Assembly (NCBI GenBank): GCA_000711775.1
Contig: ARYC01017552.1
Coordinates: 1-64,000, forward strand
DNA from: Oxytricha trifallax
Taxonomy: Eukaryota > Ciliophora > Spirotrichea > Sporadotrichida > Oxytrichidae
DNA: 64,000 bases
Reading direction: 5' to 3'
Shown: positions 47,260-59,289 of the stretch, piece by piece
Layout of the letters: every line of letters starts with the position of its first letter
Numbering within the stretch: the stretch's first letter is position 1
Made by a program: the position numbers and the translations under genes
The notes under the pieces: generated by a model
What the model was told of the DNA's origin: nothing
Database searches by the model: none
The model's input: only the letters and a program-made list of their open reading frames with translations

Positions 47260-48424
47260 TTAAACACAAGAATTATCTTTTATAAGAATATTGCTTAACA
47301 ATTTCTAATTGAACCTCTTATAACTAAATTTATTTAAAGTAAAATAAAATTATTTAGTCAACGAGGACGCTCGAGCCATTTGCTTTAGAATCAGCAAGTT
47401 TGAATGTATTCAGACTATTAATGTTTTACTATTGATAAAATACAAAAGAAATAGAAATTAAATATAGTTTAAAATTGAATAACTGTCTGTATTTACATAT
47501 TAGTATATTAAAGTATATACACGAGTTGCAAAAATGAATTAATTTAACCTTTTTTGGATGCGCTTATAAGTAACATTTGATAAGTAGTTTTTATGCAAAA
47601 TTATATATTTAATTATTTATATTATTTTCTGAATCATTTGTTATCCAACAGAGAAGAAATATCAGTAGCATTTACAGTTTTCAATATTTCTGCTAAATTT
47701 ATTGTATTATTGGTTGCGAATTATTGCTATCGCAGATTGCTCATCCAAATTTATAAAAGGTCATAAAATCTGAAATCTTTTAAGTTTTAATAGTGTATTT
47801 TGCTGAAATTTGAGTTTAGTTGCTTGAATATTTTAAATAGAAATCACTTTACAAGAAGTATTAGTGAAAGAAATAATAATTCTCTGAGAAGTGTTGAATT
47901 CACTTTTTAATGTATAAAATTATCCATTTTAATTAGTAATTAGAAATTAGAAAATATATTACGTTGATTTGATAGTTTATACAATTTTTAATTTTTGAAG
48001 ATTTATGATCGATAATTACTCTCTTAAATGTAAATTTGATGTTCTGGTTGGGCAGGCGTCCAGTGATTTTTAGTAGGCTACTACTGATCAGGAAGCGGGT
48101 TGTTCAAAGAATGCATTTAATTTCCTTAAAAGCAATTTATTAGTTATATACTTTACTGTCTCTTAAGTGCTGTGTAACGAATGTAAGATAATAATTATAA
48201 TTTTATAAAAATGAATTCATCTATATCATTGATTTATCATAACTTCCTAAAATTATCTTGTCATAAAAGTCGAGAGATGAAATTTATAGTCTTGAATGAT
48301 AGTAAAATATAATATTTTTGAGTATTATACAATTTATTTAATCGTGTGTGATGAATTTATCCTAATCACAAGTAATCCTAATTCGTGATTTAATCAAGAT
48401 CATTTAATATTATTAGCTTATTAA
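47260..48424. other. AT-rich region, no gene seen
   Basis: No supported coding. A slightly GC-richer patch near 48030-48110 is not recognised. Confidence 0.45.
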
Positions 48425-49400
48425 TTATATTAAGAATAAGATCTATCTGGAAAATTAAATAAAAGAAAATTAATACATTATTTTGATCATGACGCAGTTA
48501 TAGATTCTAAAGTCACTCAAAATTCAATTATATATAGATTCTACGATAGATACAGTTAATTTAGCTAACTTTACTTTTGGTGGTATATTAAAAATCCGAG
48601 ATATTTTGAATTTGAGTTAGCTCTTAAGAACAATTGAAGGAGTGTTTCGAGTTTGGAAATAAGAAAAAGTCACTCGAAAAAAAATCATTATTTCATTTTT
48701 AATGCAATATCTGGCTATGAGGTAGTATCCTCCCCCCTAATGTATACTTTTCTTTTTGTAGTCTGATAGAGTTTTTGACGCTGAGTAATAGTAGCAGATG
48801 AACATGGAATGTGCGAGCAATAGTTTTGGAGCTATGGCCTCATCAAAGTCACTTTTTATATATAAAAATCATTATAAATTTTACAAAAAATTTCAAATTT
48901 TTCACAAAATTTAATTTCTCTAAAATTAACGATTTTAGCAGTTTTTAACTATATTAACAAATTATATCTAATTTATTATAATTTTATAAAGCGAACTTTA
49001 ATAGTCTTTATGAAAATCTTAAATGAAAGTTAAAATGATTTTTAAATCACTTTATAAAATTATAATAAATTAGATATAATTTGTTAATATAGTTAAAAAC
49101 TGCTAAAATCGTTAATTTTAGAGAAATTAATTTTTGTGAAAAATTTGAAATTTTTTGTAAAATTTATAATGATTTTTATATATTAAAAGTGACTTTGATG
49201 AGGCCATAGCTCGAAAACTATTGCTCGCACATTCCATGTTCATCTGCTACTATTACTCAGCGTCAAAAACTCTATCAGACTACAAAAAGAAAAGTATACA
49301 TTAGGGGGGGAGGATACTACCTCATAGCCCAATATCTTAATAAGTCAAATGAAACTAGAGTTTGGAGAGATACTCCAACAAAAAATTGAGTTCATAAATA
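48425..49400. mobile_element. Interspersed repeat R1, copy 5, split by P3
   Basis: Family body at about 48500-48712 (AAAGTCACTCAAAATTCAAT; TTTGAATTTGAGTTAGCTCT). The rest resumes after 49337 with AGAGTTTGGAGAGATACTCC, matching the GGCTTTGGAGACATT segment of the copy at 56423. The palindrome P3 sits precisely between the two halves. Outer ends are diverged and placed only roughly. Confidence 0.6.
48713..49329. mobile_element. Palindromic element P3 nested in repeat R1
   Basis: Left arm 48713-48991 is the near-perfect reverse complement of 49050-49329. Ends are GGCTATGAGGTAGTATCC...GGATACTACCTCATAGCC with an internal C-run/G-run. It is flanked by the 8-bp duplication CAATATCT at 48705-48712 and 49330-49337. 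617 bp, no coding. Its sequence is unrelated to P2, but it has the same design: a long foldback with an 8-bp target duplication. Confidence 0.9.
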
Positions 49401-49899
49401 ACTAGTTAACTTTAACTTAATTTACTTCATTGAGTTTGCTGATACAATATTAAAATGAAACAATAAATTACATCAAACAAATTTGATAAAACTCAGAATC
49501 AGCCTGAACACTTAAAGTTAAATTAAAATACAAGATCATCTAATGGTTCTGTTGATAGATCTTCCAAAACGATGCCAGAAAAGCATTTTAAACAAAAAAT
49601 TAAATATTTTTATATAATTTTTATGGTATCTAACAATATTGAATTAATTATTCCATTACAAATTCAATGGATCTTTTTCATTTAAAAAGTATAATTGTAA
49701 TTATCCCCTCTCATAAACTAATAACTCTTTAATTTTATAAGTAAGCTTTATTCATTATTCCTGATGTTAAATTTAAAATTTAGAATTATTTATAAATTTG
49801 GCTCGTTTATTTCAAATGTCTTCATTTCCCTAAGTCGAGTGATCTGTAAATATATGTATCTATTTATTGAAGTAAATTTTGATATTATTTTACAGAAGT

Positions 49900-51215
49900 C
49901 AATTATATCAATGATATTCGGATTAAATATCGAAAAGATTTTAAGGTTTTATTCACCTTTAGTGAAGAACATAATTGGATAGAAGCAAGTTTTAGTGCCT
50001 GAGATTAGCAAAGTCAGAAAAAAGAAGAAAACTAATAGTTTTGTATTTTTCTCTAATAAAAATATGATTAAACTATTTATTTATCAATTCTAGCTTTAAT
50101 TATAAAGAAAATCTTAGGTCTGAAGGATATCAGAAAAACTCGCTATGGTTATAATGAATTCGTGGCTAGACCATCCCTTTTAGATTAAATTTATCAGGAC
50201 ACTCTTTATAGCTTTTATCTATGTCGTGAATACTATGGCAGTAAGTAAATGTATATTTGAATTCATAGTTGCCATTTTCTCTCAATAATATCATTAACTC
50301 ATAGTATTTTACATTTCATGATTTTAGTGCAGATTACAAACCAAGGCTGACTTGATATCAGAGAAATGGTTTAACATGATAATAGATAATATCTCTCTAG
50401 GCATTGGATTCTGGATCTTAGTTTATCTTTGGACGAATGTGTAATTACCTACATTTTAATTTAATTTCTTCTTTCATAACTTTATATATATATATTGAAC
50501 TTTCCAAATGTTGATTTAAAACCCTGTCATTATTAAATTAAATGTTTAGATATAGCGCATTTGTGATGCATAAATTGATATTGTAAGGCTTGCCATTTAA
50601 AGTAGCATTAACTATAGAATTCATTTTTGAGTAAATTCTATTCTTCTATTTCCCCTACTGAATTTTTTACATGAAGGTTTTGATGAGCACCAAGGCTTTC
50701 ATGTACTTCTAAATTATCATACATTACTTTAAGGTATTGATTACTATATATTTATGAAGCATAAACTGATTGTAATAATTTGACGTTTTGATGAACTCGT
50801 ATTTCAAGATGAATAGAGATTACAGTGAAACTTTCTAAAAGAAATTGAAGAAGCTAAAGAGCTGGAAAAAGAGGGTATAAAAAAAGTTTGAGTTTTCATT
50901 CACGTATCCTGACAATCTCATAAATTAAAAATTATAAGAAAAATTTCATTACTTTAAATTGATCAGAAATAATTTTGCTTTTCTAAGAATGTAAACCTGA
51001 AGGACTTTATGGCTTACATGCTACATCCTACTTTAGTGTATCAAGATCACTACCCAGTTAATGAAAAGAGATCTCTCAAAACAATTGGAATTAGATCAAT
51101 CATTCTTGTCTTTCGCTTTGTAATTTATTTAAAGAAACAGATACAATTTTTATTTGTCTCTCTCTCTCTCTCAAATAGTATCTATGAAATTTTAAAGAAG
51201 TTGATAAAGGAATAA
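49900..51215 (+). pseudogene. Partial sterol/diacylglycerol O-acyltransferase (MBOAT family)
   Basis: Blocks: ILGLKDIRKTRYGYNEFVAR with SLLDQIYQDTLYSF (50110-50225), a hydrophobic block ISLGIGFWILVYLW (50390-50440), VALTIEFIFEQILFFYFPY (50600-50660), SYFKMNRDYSETFQKKLKKL (50795-50860), YPDNL (about 50910) and FMAYMLHPTLVYQDHYPV (51009-51060). The last matches the SOAT/DGAT1 signature (PTLxYQxxYP). Such ER membrane enzymes esterify sterol or diacylglycerol with acyl-CoA. The C-terminal half with the catalytic His is absent: sequence passes into dynein coding within about 100 bp. An in-frame TGA at 50659-50661 sits where Trp is plausible. Either a broken gene or one whose remaining germline segments lie elsewhere. 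Confidence 0.6.
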
Positions 51216-51235
51216 CCCTCGAATCGATTTCTTTT

Positions 51236-53395
51236 TATTTTTGAGGCATCTAAAGAGACTGAGAAGAAAGAAAAGATAGTCGAAGCTGAAACCATTGAAG
51301 CTGAGAAGATTATAGAAGTTGTTGCAGGTTAAGAAGCCATAGCCTCTGCTTCAGCTGCCGAAGCCACTGCAATCAAAGAAGATTGCGAGAAAGAACTTAT
51401 TGAAGCTATGCCTATCCTTAAGGCAGCAGAGAAAGCTCTTCAGTGTATTTATTTCCATTATAATAATTCATATTGCAAGCAAAAGTTCCTTTTAAAACAA
51501 TATATTATGAAATAAAGTTACCCAAAATGATGTAAAACCCCATGATTCTTTTAAGAATGGAAATAAGGCGTTAAGAACAAACAGATCAAGTTTAATTGCT
51601 AAAATAGTAATAATTAGAATAATATATTGATTAAAGATTATTAACTGATCAGAAATTAAAATTGATTCCAGCAATATTAAAACTATTAGTAGGATCATTA
51701 AACTTTAATATGAAAACCATCTCTTCCTATTAAAATTAATTTTTGGCCATTTCTAAAAACTTTCAACCAACAAGAAAACAAAGTCTCCTAAACCTACCAC
51801 TACTTAGCCTTTTCAACTTTTATTTCTTTATTTTCACCTTATTTACCCTTATTTCCAGTCTTAAATGAATCATGGGGTTTTATTACTAAGAATGATATCA
51901 CATTCTTGAAAAAGCTTCCACAGCCACCTGAAGATGCCAAGATGGTGCTCTCAGCTGTTTGCGTACTTATGGGCCTTAAACCTGATTCAAAGATGGAGTC
52001 TAACACTCAAAAGAAGGTCTATGACTATTGGCTAGTAGCAGTTAAGATGATGAACTAAGATGCCTTCCTTAGGTCTCAATAATATTTAAATTAGTTTTTA
52101 TTTGAGAACTTGTCAAGGTTTGTTTAACATAAAGTAAGCAAAGCTTTAAATTTAAATTGACTCTTTAAGAGTACGATAAGGAAAATATTGAAGAAGATAG
52201 AATTAAGAATTTACAAGAATTCTTGAAAAACCCTAAGTTCGAAATAAATCATTTGAACACGATTTCAGTTTTTGCTGCTAACATGGGATCTTGGGTTATC
52301 GCCATGGATAAGTTCTATAATCATTAAAATTTATAGTTCAAATATCTCTGCAATTTTTAGATAATCAGAATAAAAAATTCAAATATTAAATTCTTTTGTA
52401 TTGAACGATAACTTAATCGTTATGCCCAAGAAAATGAAGCTTGCTGAAGCTCAAGGCAAATATGAAGAAGTTGCTGGTAAACTAAGAATAAAACAAAAAT
52501 AATTACGTATAGTGTAAGAGAAAGTTGATGGTCTCAAGGCTGATCTTAAAGCAACCAAAGATTACAAGCAACAACTTGAAAGAGACGTTGCTGATTGCGA
52601 AGCTAAATTAGACAGAGCTACTAAACTTATCGGAGGTCTAGGAGGATAGAAGGCTCGTTGGAATGAATAAAGTGTTATTCTTGGAGGAGTTTACAAAAAT
52701 CTTACCGATGATATTCTCGTTGCCTCAGGCATGATTGCCTACTTAGGTGTCTTCACTTCTGTATTCAGAGATCATCTTAGTGGTTAATGGGTACAACAGT
52801 GCATGGATAAGAAAATCCCTAATGCAAGTTTAATAACTATTTTCCTTTTTTAGGTTACTATTAGAGTCCTATTTCTCATTATTGAATTAGTAACTCTATT
52901 TAACTTGCTATATTAAATGCAGGTTCATTCTCATAGTAGACCATTTTGGGTAATCCAGTATTAATCATAGAATGGACGCTTGCTGGTCTCCCCTCAGATT
53001 CCTTCTCAGTTGAAAATGCTATCATTACATAGAAAGCGAGAAGATGGCCACTCTTTATTGATCCTTAAGGTCTAGCTAACAAGTGGATCAGAAACATGGA
53101 GAAGAAGAGAGAAATAATAATTATGAAATTCTCTGATGGTAACTATCTCAAGATCCTTGAGAATTGTAAAACCATTTTTAATACTAATAAAATTCAATAA
53201 ACAGACAATTAAATATTTGAAACCACTAGATTAATATTAAAATATAAATTGTATCAGAGTTGGGTATCCTGTGCTAATGGAAATTTCTACAAAGAATTAG
53301 ACCTAGCAATTAAACCCTTGTTACAGAAGCAAATCCTCAAGAAGGCAATTCCCTAAACATCAGACTCGGAGATACTACCATTGAGTACTCAAATA
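51236..53395 (+). pseudogene. Dynein heavy chain, stalk to AAA5 only
   Basis: Coiled-coil stalk helix 1 has ATAIKEDCEKELIEAMPILK (51360-51430). The microtubule-binding region has NDITFLKKLPQPPEDAKMVL and VYDYWLVAVKMM (51890-52060), then EYDKENIEEDRIKNLQEFL. Stalk helix 2 (52420-52620) runs into the AAA5 start DRATKLIGGLGGQKARWNEQ and MIAYLGVFTSVFRDHL. AAA5 continues with IIEWTLAGLPSDSFSVENAI, PLFIDPQGLANKW and IRLGDTTIEYS. About 600 of the roughly 4000 residues of an axonemal heavy chain are present; neither tail nor AAA1-4 nor AAA6 is in the window. AT-rich inserts split it at about 51440-51860, 52080-52160, 52320-52410, 52830-52920 and 53170-53250, with frame slips in the last block. Confidence 0.8.
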
Positions 53396-54042
53396 TATTA
53401 AAATATTTATATAGAATGTAAATTCACAAAATTTATATATGCATATATGGTTATGATATATTGTAGAAATTGAATGAAATAAAAATGAATAGCCACTTTA
53501 ATTTTAATTACGTAATAAGTCTATATTGTTTGATTTCTATAGTTATTTTAATTTATAATTTTGAAACATAGTATATAAAATGTAATTGACTAAGCGTGAC
53601 CTAACTCCATAACTTAAAAAGCAATAAAATTTGCAAGATTAATAGTAGAAAATAAAGCAGAACTTATTTTTGCCAATACTTAAAAGCAGAAACAATACCA
53701 ATAGTGGGAAGATGCTAGTTCACTCAAAGACAATCAATGTGGTCGATAATTTTAATATGTGTAAGCTTGATCAAAGTATGGAACCAAAATAATAGGAAAA
53801 GTGTTAAAATATAATATCCATTAAAAGGTAGATTTTTGAAAATCATAGAATCATATAGTTTTAATTAAGTATGATAAGCAATAGCAAGGTATTACCTCTA
53901 AGAAATTAAAATGTAAATGAAGATTTTAAAATTAGTGGAAACAACTTAAATAAACAATAAGATTGACAATCATAAATTAACTCCTCAAAGCTGCATCTAA
54001 AGATTTATATATATTCTAAAATTAATTCCAAATTCCCACTAC
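53396..54042. other. AT-rich spacer, no gene seen
   Basis: No supported coding between the dynein segment and the GAF gene. Confidence 0.5.
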
Positions 54043-57000
54043 AATGAATCTCTCGTCTTACCAAAGCTCTCTCTTTATAAAAGGTGATAATTCAACTAAT
54101 CCTATTTTATAGCAATAGCATTACTCAAATAAAATTGGTTTAATCAAGAGAAGCTAACGATTAATTAAAATTATCTAACTCTATAAATACTTTAAATTTC
54201 AAAAAATTGTTTTGCTTAGATAGATAAGTCAGAGAAGAAATAGTAAATCTCAAATTCCACAAAACCTCCCCTCATTAAATTCGAAATTTGTTTTAGAGCC
54301 AATAAAAATCATACAAAAAAGATCTAATTAAAAGATTTCTTCAAGGAACTAAATAAACTAAAGTTTTTAGTAAACAGTATAATATAACTGTTCCTGACCC
54401 AGATTTTAAGGATTATGATTATTTTTATGATTAATTTCATATAATTAGTTAATAAATTATTGACTGAATTCTTACGAAAATAGTAAATTCTCTGATTTGA
54501 CTTATAAATAAATTAATGAAAAAGATAGAGAAATGCATGACACTTCGAGTATGAATAATTTGAATAATAAAAATTGCTACTAAATTGTAATTAATACCTC
54601 TTCCCCCCCTTAGAGCGTGAAAAAATCTAACATTAATATAACAAATAGATAAAGCCATAAGAATAAATAGAGAAAGTAACTCTTGGACAGTTTACAAACA
54701 AAAAAAAGTATTATAGATAAAAATGATATTGATATTTTTAAAAGCAATTTAAGAAATGAAATTGATATCAATTCATTATAACAGTGAAAGGGTAGTTAGT
54801 TTAATAAAAATGTTAAATATTGTACATTGATACATTTATAAAGATTAACTCTTAACACCACATATATAGTGGTGAATTAGATTTAAATTACTTTATAATA
54901 GTTATCGGGACTTACTTCTTAATGAGAATTCGATCATCATTTTTTAGAGAAAATTGACTGTTATAAATTTTGATTACTAAATTAATTGATTTCTTAAATT
55001 CAACACTTAAAATTTTGTCTTTAATACTATTACACATAATGCCGATGTATAATAAATTTAATTCTTTACCAACTAATTGATAAAAGAAAGGTCTCAAGAA
55101 AAATAAAACGATAGAGGCCTATTCCTAGATACTTTGTAAATTACTTGATTAGCATTAAGTTCAAGAGAATTTAGATGTTTCTAAATAAAATAAAAAGATT
55201 CAACTCTTATAACTGAATATAAAGCTTTTTAAATAGTGAAATTATTGTGACACCGAAAGTACAATTGATTGCTAGGCATATATTTAATTAGGATAATATT
55301 GATAGATAAGAGGAATCAACAGAGATATAAGAATCCTCTTAAAATATTCTAAAAGCTTTAAAGCTTCATATATTAAAGCCAATTAAAGAGATTAATTTTT
55401 AACCTGTTCTCAGTAATTCATCACTAAAACGGCTTAAGTCAAACTAAAGCAAAATATTAATGGGAAACTAATCCGAATTTGTTCATAAGTTAGATACTAT
55501 TCAAGAGTTTTAATAGATAAAAGATCATTATTAGCAATAAAGATCAAGCAGAAGTATATTATAAATAGAGGACAAAAATTAATAGTATTCTTAAAAAGTA
55601 GTAAATAAAAATGATAAATATTATAGTTTGGGGTAAACAATAAGAAATTTCAAGCATTTAAAAACTGAAGCTAAAATCATCAACGATGAGGATAATTAAA
55701 TTGATTAATTATCTCATAGAAATGAAAAATCTTTGTAGAATGTGAATTTACAAAGCTAAAGAAATATTTTAAGAATTTAATCAAAAAGTGAAATTAGATT
55801 AACAGACAGAGTGGAGAATCATAAAGTAAAGATGGTTGATTAAAATTAAATGTTGTAAAGAGAGAGAAGCTAGATATTTGATGAACCATAAGTTAATATC
55901 AAAATGTCTCATCTAAATCTTAAACATGTTCTGAAAATACCTATTACTCTAAGAGAAACTGTAAATATATTTGAAAAAATCAATATAAATAAAGCCATTT
56001 CATTAATTTTGATTAAATTTTAACTTTCCAGAAGAAAAAGAAGCAATCTTAAGCAATAAAAGATATTGTCAGATAAATTAGAGATATGGAGCTAAAAATT
56101 AGAGAAGCAAAGAAGATAAATGTATTGCTAAGAGATTAAAATAATAAAAAGTAAAAGTAAATCTATCAAGATCTAAAAAGGAAGAAACTTTTAAAAGAAA
56201 AACCATAGACCCTTATAGAAGAATTTTTCCAAAAATCATGTGTCTAGTATGGTAAACTTAAACTTTTTAAGTTAGCAGACTCCTCATACGATAAAATAAA
56301 TTTCTCTTTTCTCAAGATTCTCATGTCTAAATTATACCAAACATACATATTAACGATAGAAATTTGCACATTGAAGATAAATTTAGGTAAACTATTCGAG
56401 TTGCATAAATGTATTAATATTTTTGTAGGAATACAATCGATTTGGGAAAAAGAATTTAAATTAAATTAATTAAATATTAAAATCTTGGCAGTTATAAAAT
56501 CCAAAGTCACTCAAAATTAAAATCAGTAGATCCTACGGTAGATTCCCCAATTTTAGCTGGACTTTGCTATTGGAAATATTCCTGAAACGTCCCAGGAAGA
56601 GAGATATTTTGATTTTGAGCTCACTCCCAAAAACAGTAAAAGCGGTTTTTCTCGCTTGGGCAAAGTGATAAATTCATTCTAGCCATAGCAACCACCCACT
56701 CATTTTTAATGCACTAACCAATTGTATAATGAAGCCAGGCTTTGGAGACATTTTCAAAAACATAACTGAATAATATTAATAATTAATTAATTTTAATTTT
56801 AATGTATTCTTGCAATAATACACAGAACGTATGCGAAATGAAGGATACAAGGCTAACTAAAGAAAGTTAGAGGTATAAGTTATGATTAATTTAAAGTGAT
56901 AAAGCTAATAATAATCAGAATATTGATATTCTTTAATTACAACAAAGAATCTGATGAAATGGTAATTGAATTAATCAGAGAAGATAATCAAGAATTGAAG

Positions 57001-58990
57001 AAGATCATTGCTTGCTATTAAAAAATAAATCATTAACTTTAGGAAGTATTCAAAGATAATGATAGATAAAATCCAGCTATTAATGCTATCAAATTTTCAT
57101 AAAGTAAAAGCTTATCCAGAGATTAATATAGTAGTAGAGAGAGTAGTCTGAGAGGATCCAAGGAGTCTTTATAAGTATGAATATTAATTTTTATTACCAA
57201 TCTGTATAGAATAAAAGCAAGATGAGTAAATAAATGAGAAGAGAAAGAGATTTAAGAGATCAACAACATTTTAATATGATTCTAAATTTTATTGATAAAC
57301 TTAAACAGAATAAATTCTCAACGTTACTAGATATCCTTGAGGCTTTTATTATGTAAATAAATCACTGAAATAATATCTCATATATAGTTTGTTATCGAAT
57401 GTTATAGAGTAGCACGACTTTGCGATTATTAACCTTCAAAAATTGGTACTTAAAAATATATAAACGAATCTCTTAAATCTTCAAATTCTTTCTAATAAAA
57501 AACAATCTTCTTACATGACATGTAAGAATTGTAAATAATCTAATAAATTAGTCAGCCTTTTCCCTTAAAAATAACCCCAAAAATATTACAAGATTTTGAG
57601 AAAGATATTCACTAGAATGATAATGGGTTTCTTAAAATTATCAAGGATTTTGATCGCAAACCTCTTTTTGCAATTTAAGGCTTAACATGTTAAAAAGATG
57701 GGGTGTAAATATAAAGAATTTATTTTTAATAGTAGTATGAGAAAACTCTAATTGACTTGATTGCAGAAATTTTTGAACTTATCATTAATTAATATTTGAT
57801 TGATCACAAAGTACTTTTTTAAGAGAGCAAAATTATAGGTAAGTTGAAATATTACTGAAAATTTTTTAATTTAATTTGAGTTTGTTTAAAACAATGTACT
57901 AAATAGAGATACTAACTATTTGCAATAAAATCTTGAATCAAAAGACTCATAAGATGCAATTAGCATGATAATGAAAGTCATACCGCATCTCTTAGGCTAC
58001 AAATACTGCTGTGCTTTCCTATATGACCCTTAAAGTAAAATTATATACAAATTAAACCTATTTAATTAAAAAATCTTATTTTAATATATTTAGACAACGA
58101 CATATTCACTATTTCAAGCATTTAGACTAAGGAAAAACAAACTAAACCAAACTAAACTCTCTCTATTTCAGACTAATCTCCTTGGATCCGCTTCTTCACT
58201 ACTTTAGGTCTCACAGGCCTTGCTCTGACTTAAAATTTAGTTATATACTCAAATGATGTGCGACATGACAATCCTTTCTTCAACAATAACTTGGATAACT
58301 TAATTGAAGTTAAAAATATCAAGAATTTTTATTGCTTTTGAAATTGGTTTACCCTCTGATGAAACAGCCCAAAATACTAGCAATGACTATACTAAAGTAG
58401 GGGTAATCTAGCTACTTAACAAAATAAACTAGGATTTATTGCAAGCAGATGATATGGGAAATTTAATTGAAAATTTAACAATCAAATTTTAGAATACAAT
58501 TAATCCAAAACCTTAAATTTCAATATAAATGCATTTATTGATAAATTAATGTCAAATTTATAATATCTATAAACCTACAAATATTACTTAACACTCTTCG
58601 ATTGTTCCTTGCAACAGCGTTGGATTCGATAACTATACTTAACTACACAGTAAAAGTGACGGTGAGCGTGACTTAAGAGCTAAATAAAATCGTTGAAACT
58701 TTGACACTCAGAGATGAAAAACGTATGACAGGAAAGATGTCACTTGAGATGCTTGAGAAGAATCTCAACAATATGTATTTAATATAAATATTTCTGTAAT
58801 TTATTGAAGAACTTTAGAAAAATTATTAATTAAGCTTAAATTGGTATGTATTTCACTCTCGGGTACATGCTAAGAACAAACAAGTGATCAAGCTGATTTT
58901 AATTAATAGTCATAACTATCATAAATAATCAAATCAATATATAAATAAAGCAAAATCTTAAATAACTTCTCCTTAATAAACACATAAATT
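54043..58990 (+). CDS. GAF-domain protein with long Q/N-rich N-terminus
   Basis: ATG 54043 (MNLSSYQSSLFIKGDNSTNP). Long Gln/Asn/Ser/Lys-rich blocks at 54043-54360, 54490-54780, 55090-55210 and 55230-55950. A 71-bp GTAAAT...TTCCAG intron is followed by a coiled coil (IKDIVRQIRDMELKIREAKK) and repeat R1 at 56423-56815. Then helical blocks, and two GAF-like segments: VIPHLLGYKYCCAFLYDP (57970-58030) and PWIRFFTTLGLTGLALTQN (58170-58240) with FEIGLPSDETAQNTSNDY and VGVIQLLNKI (58330-58430). GAF domains bind cyclic nucleotides or other small ligands. No catalytic phosphodiesterase or kinase domain is visible. The C-terminal part (ETLTLRDEKRMTGKMSLEML) is helical. Several slips or undetected IESs. 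Confidence 0.6.
56423..56815. mobile_element. Interspersed repeat R1, copy 6
   Basis: Starts TTGTAGGAATACAATCGATT then TGGGAAA; ends AATGTATTCTTGCAA. 393 bp and the closest match to 13104-13510 over its whole length. Located inside the GAF gene between coding blocks. Confidence 0.75.
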
Positions 58991-59289
58991 GAAAGATTAA
59001 ATATAATTAGTGGATTTAACTATAAATAAATGAAATTCACTTTAGTCAACATAAATATAAATTGAAAGATAATTATAGCAAAAATATTAAGGAACTTCAC
59101 ATTTTATTATGTAATCTTCAGGAAATCAGACTTAGCAATAATTAGATCAAAGTTAATTAAATACCGTTGATTAAATTAAACAAGAGTTACAGAAGCTACT
59201 ATTAATTTAATTCATTTAAAAATATCAATGTTATATAGTTAAAGTAGGTTTTAAACTTTAATTGAATCTTATAATTTTATAACAATAGA

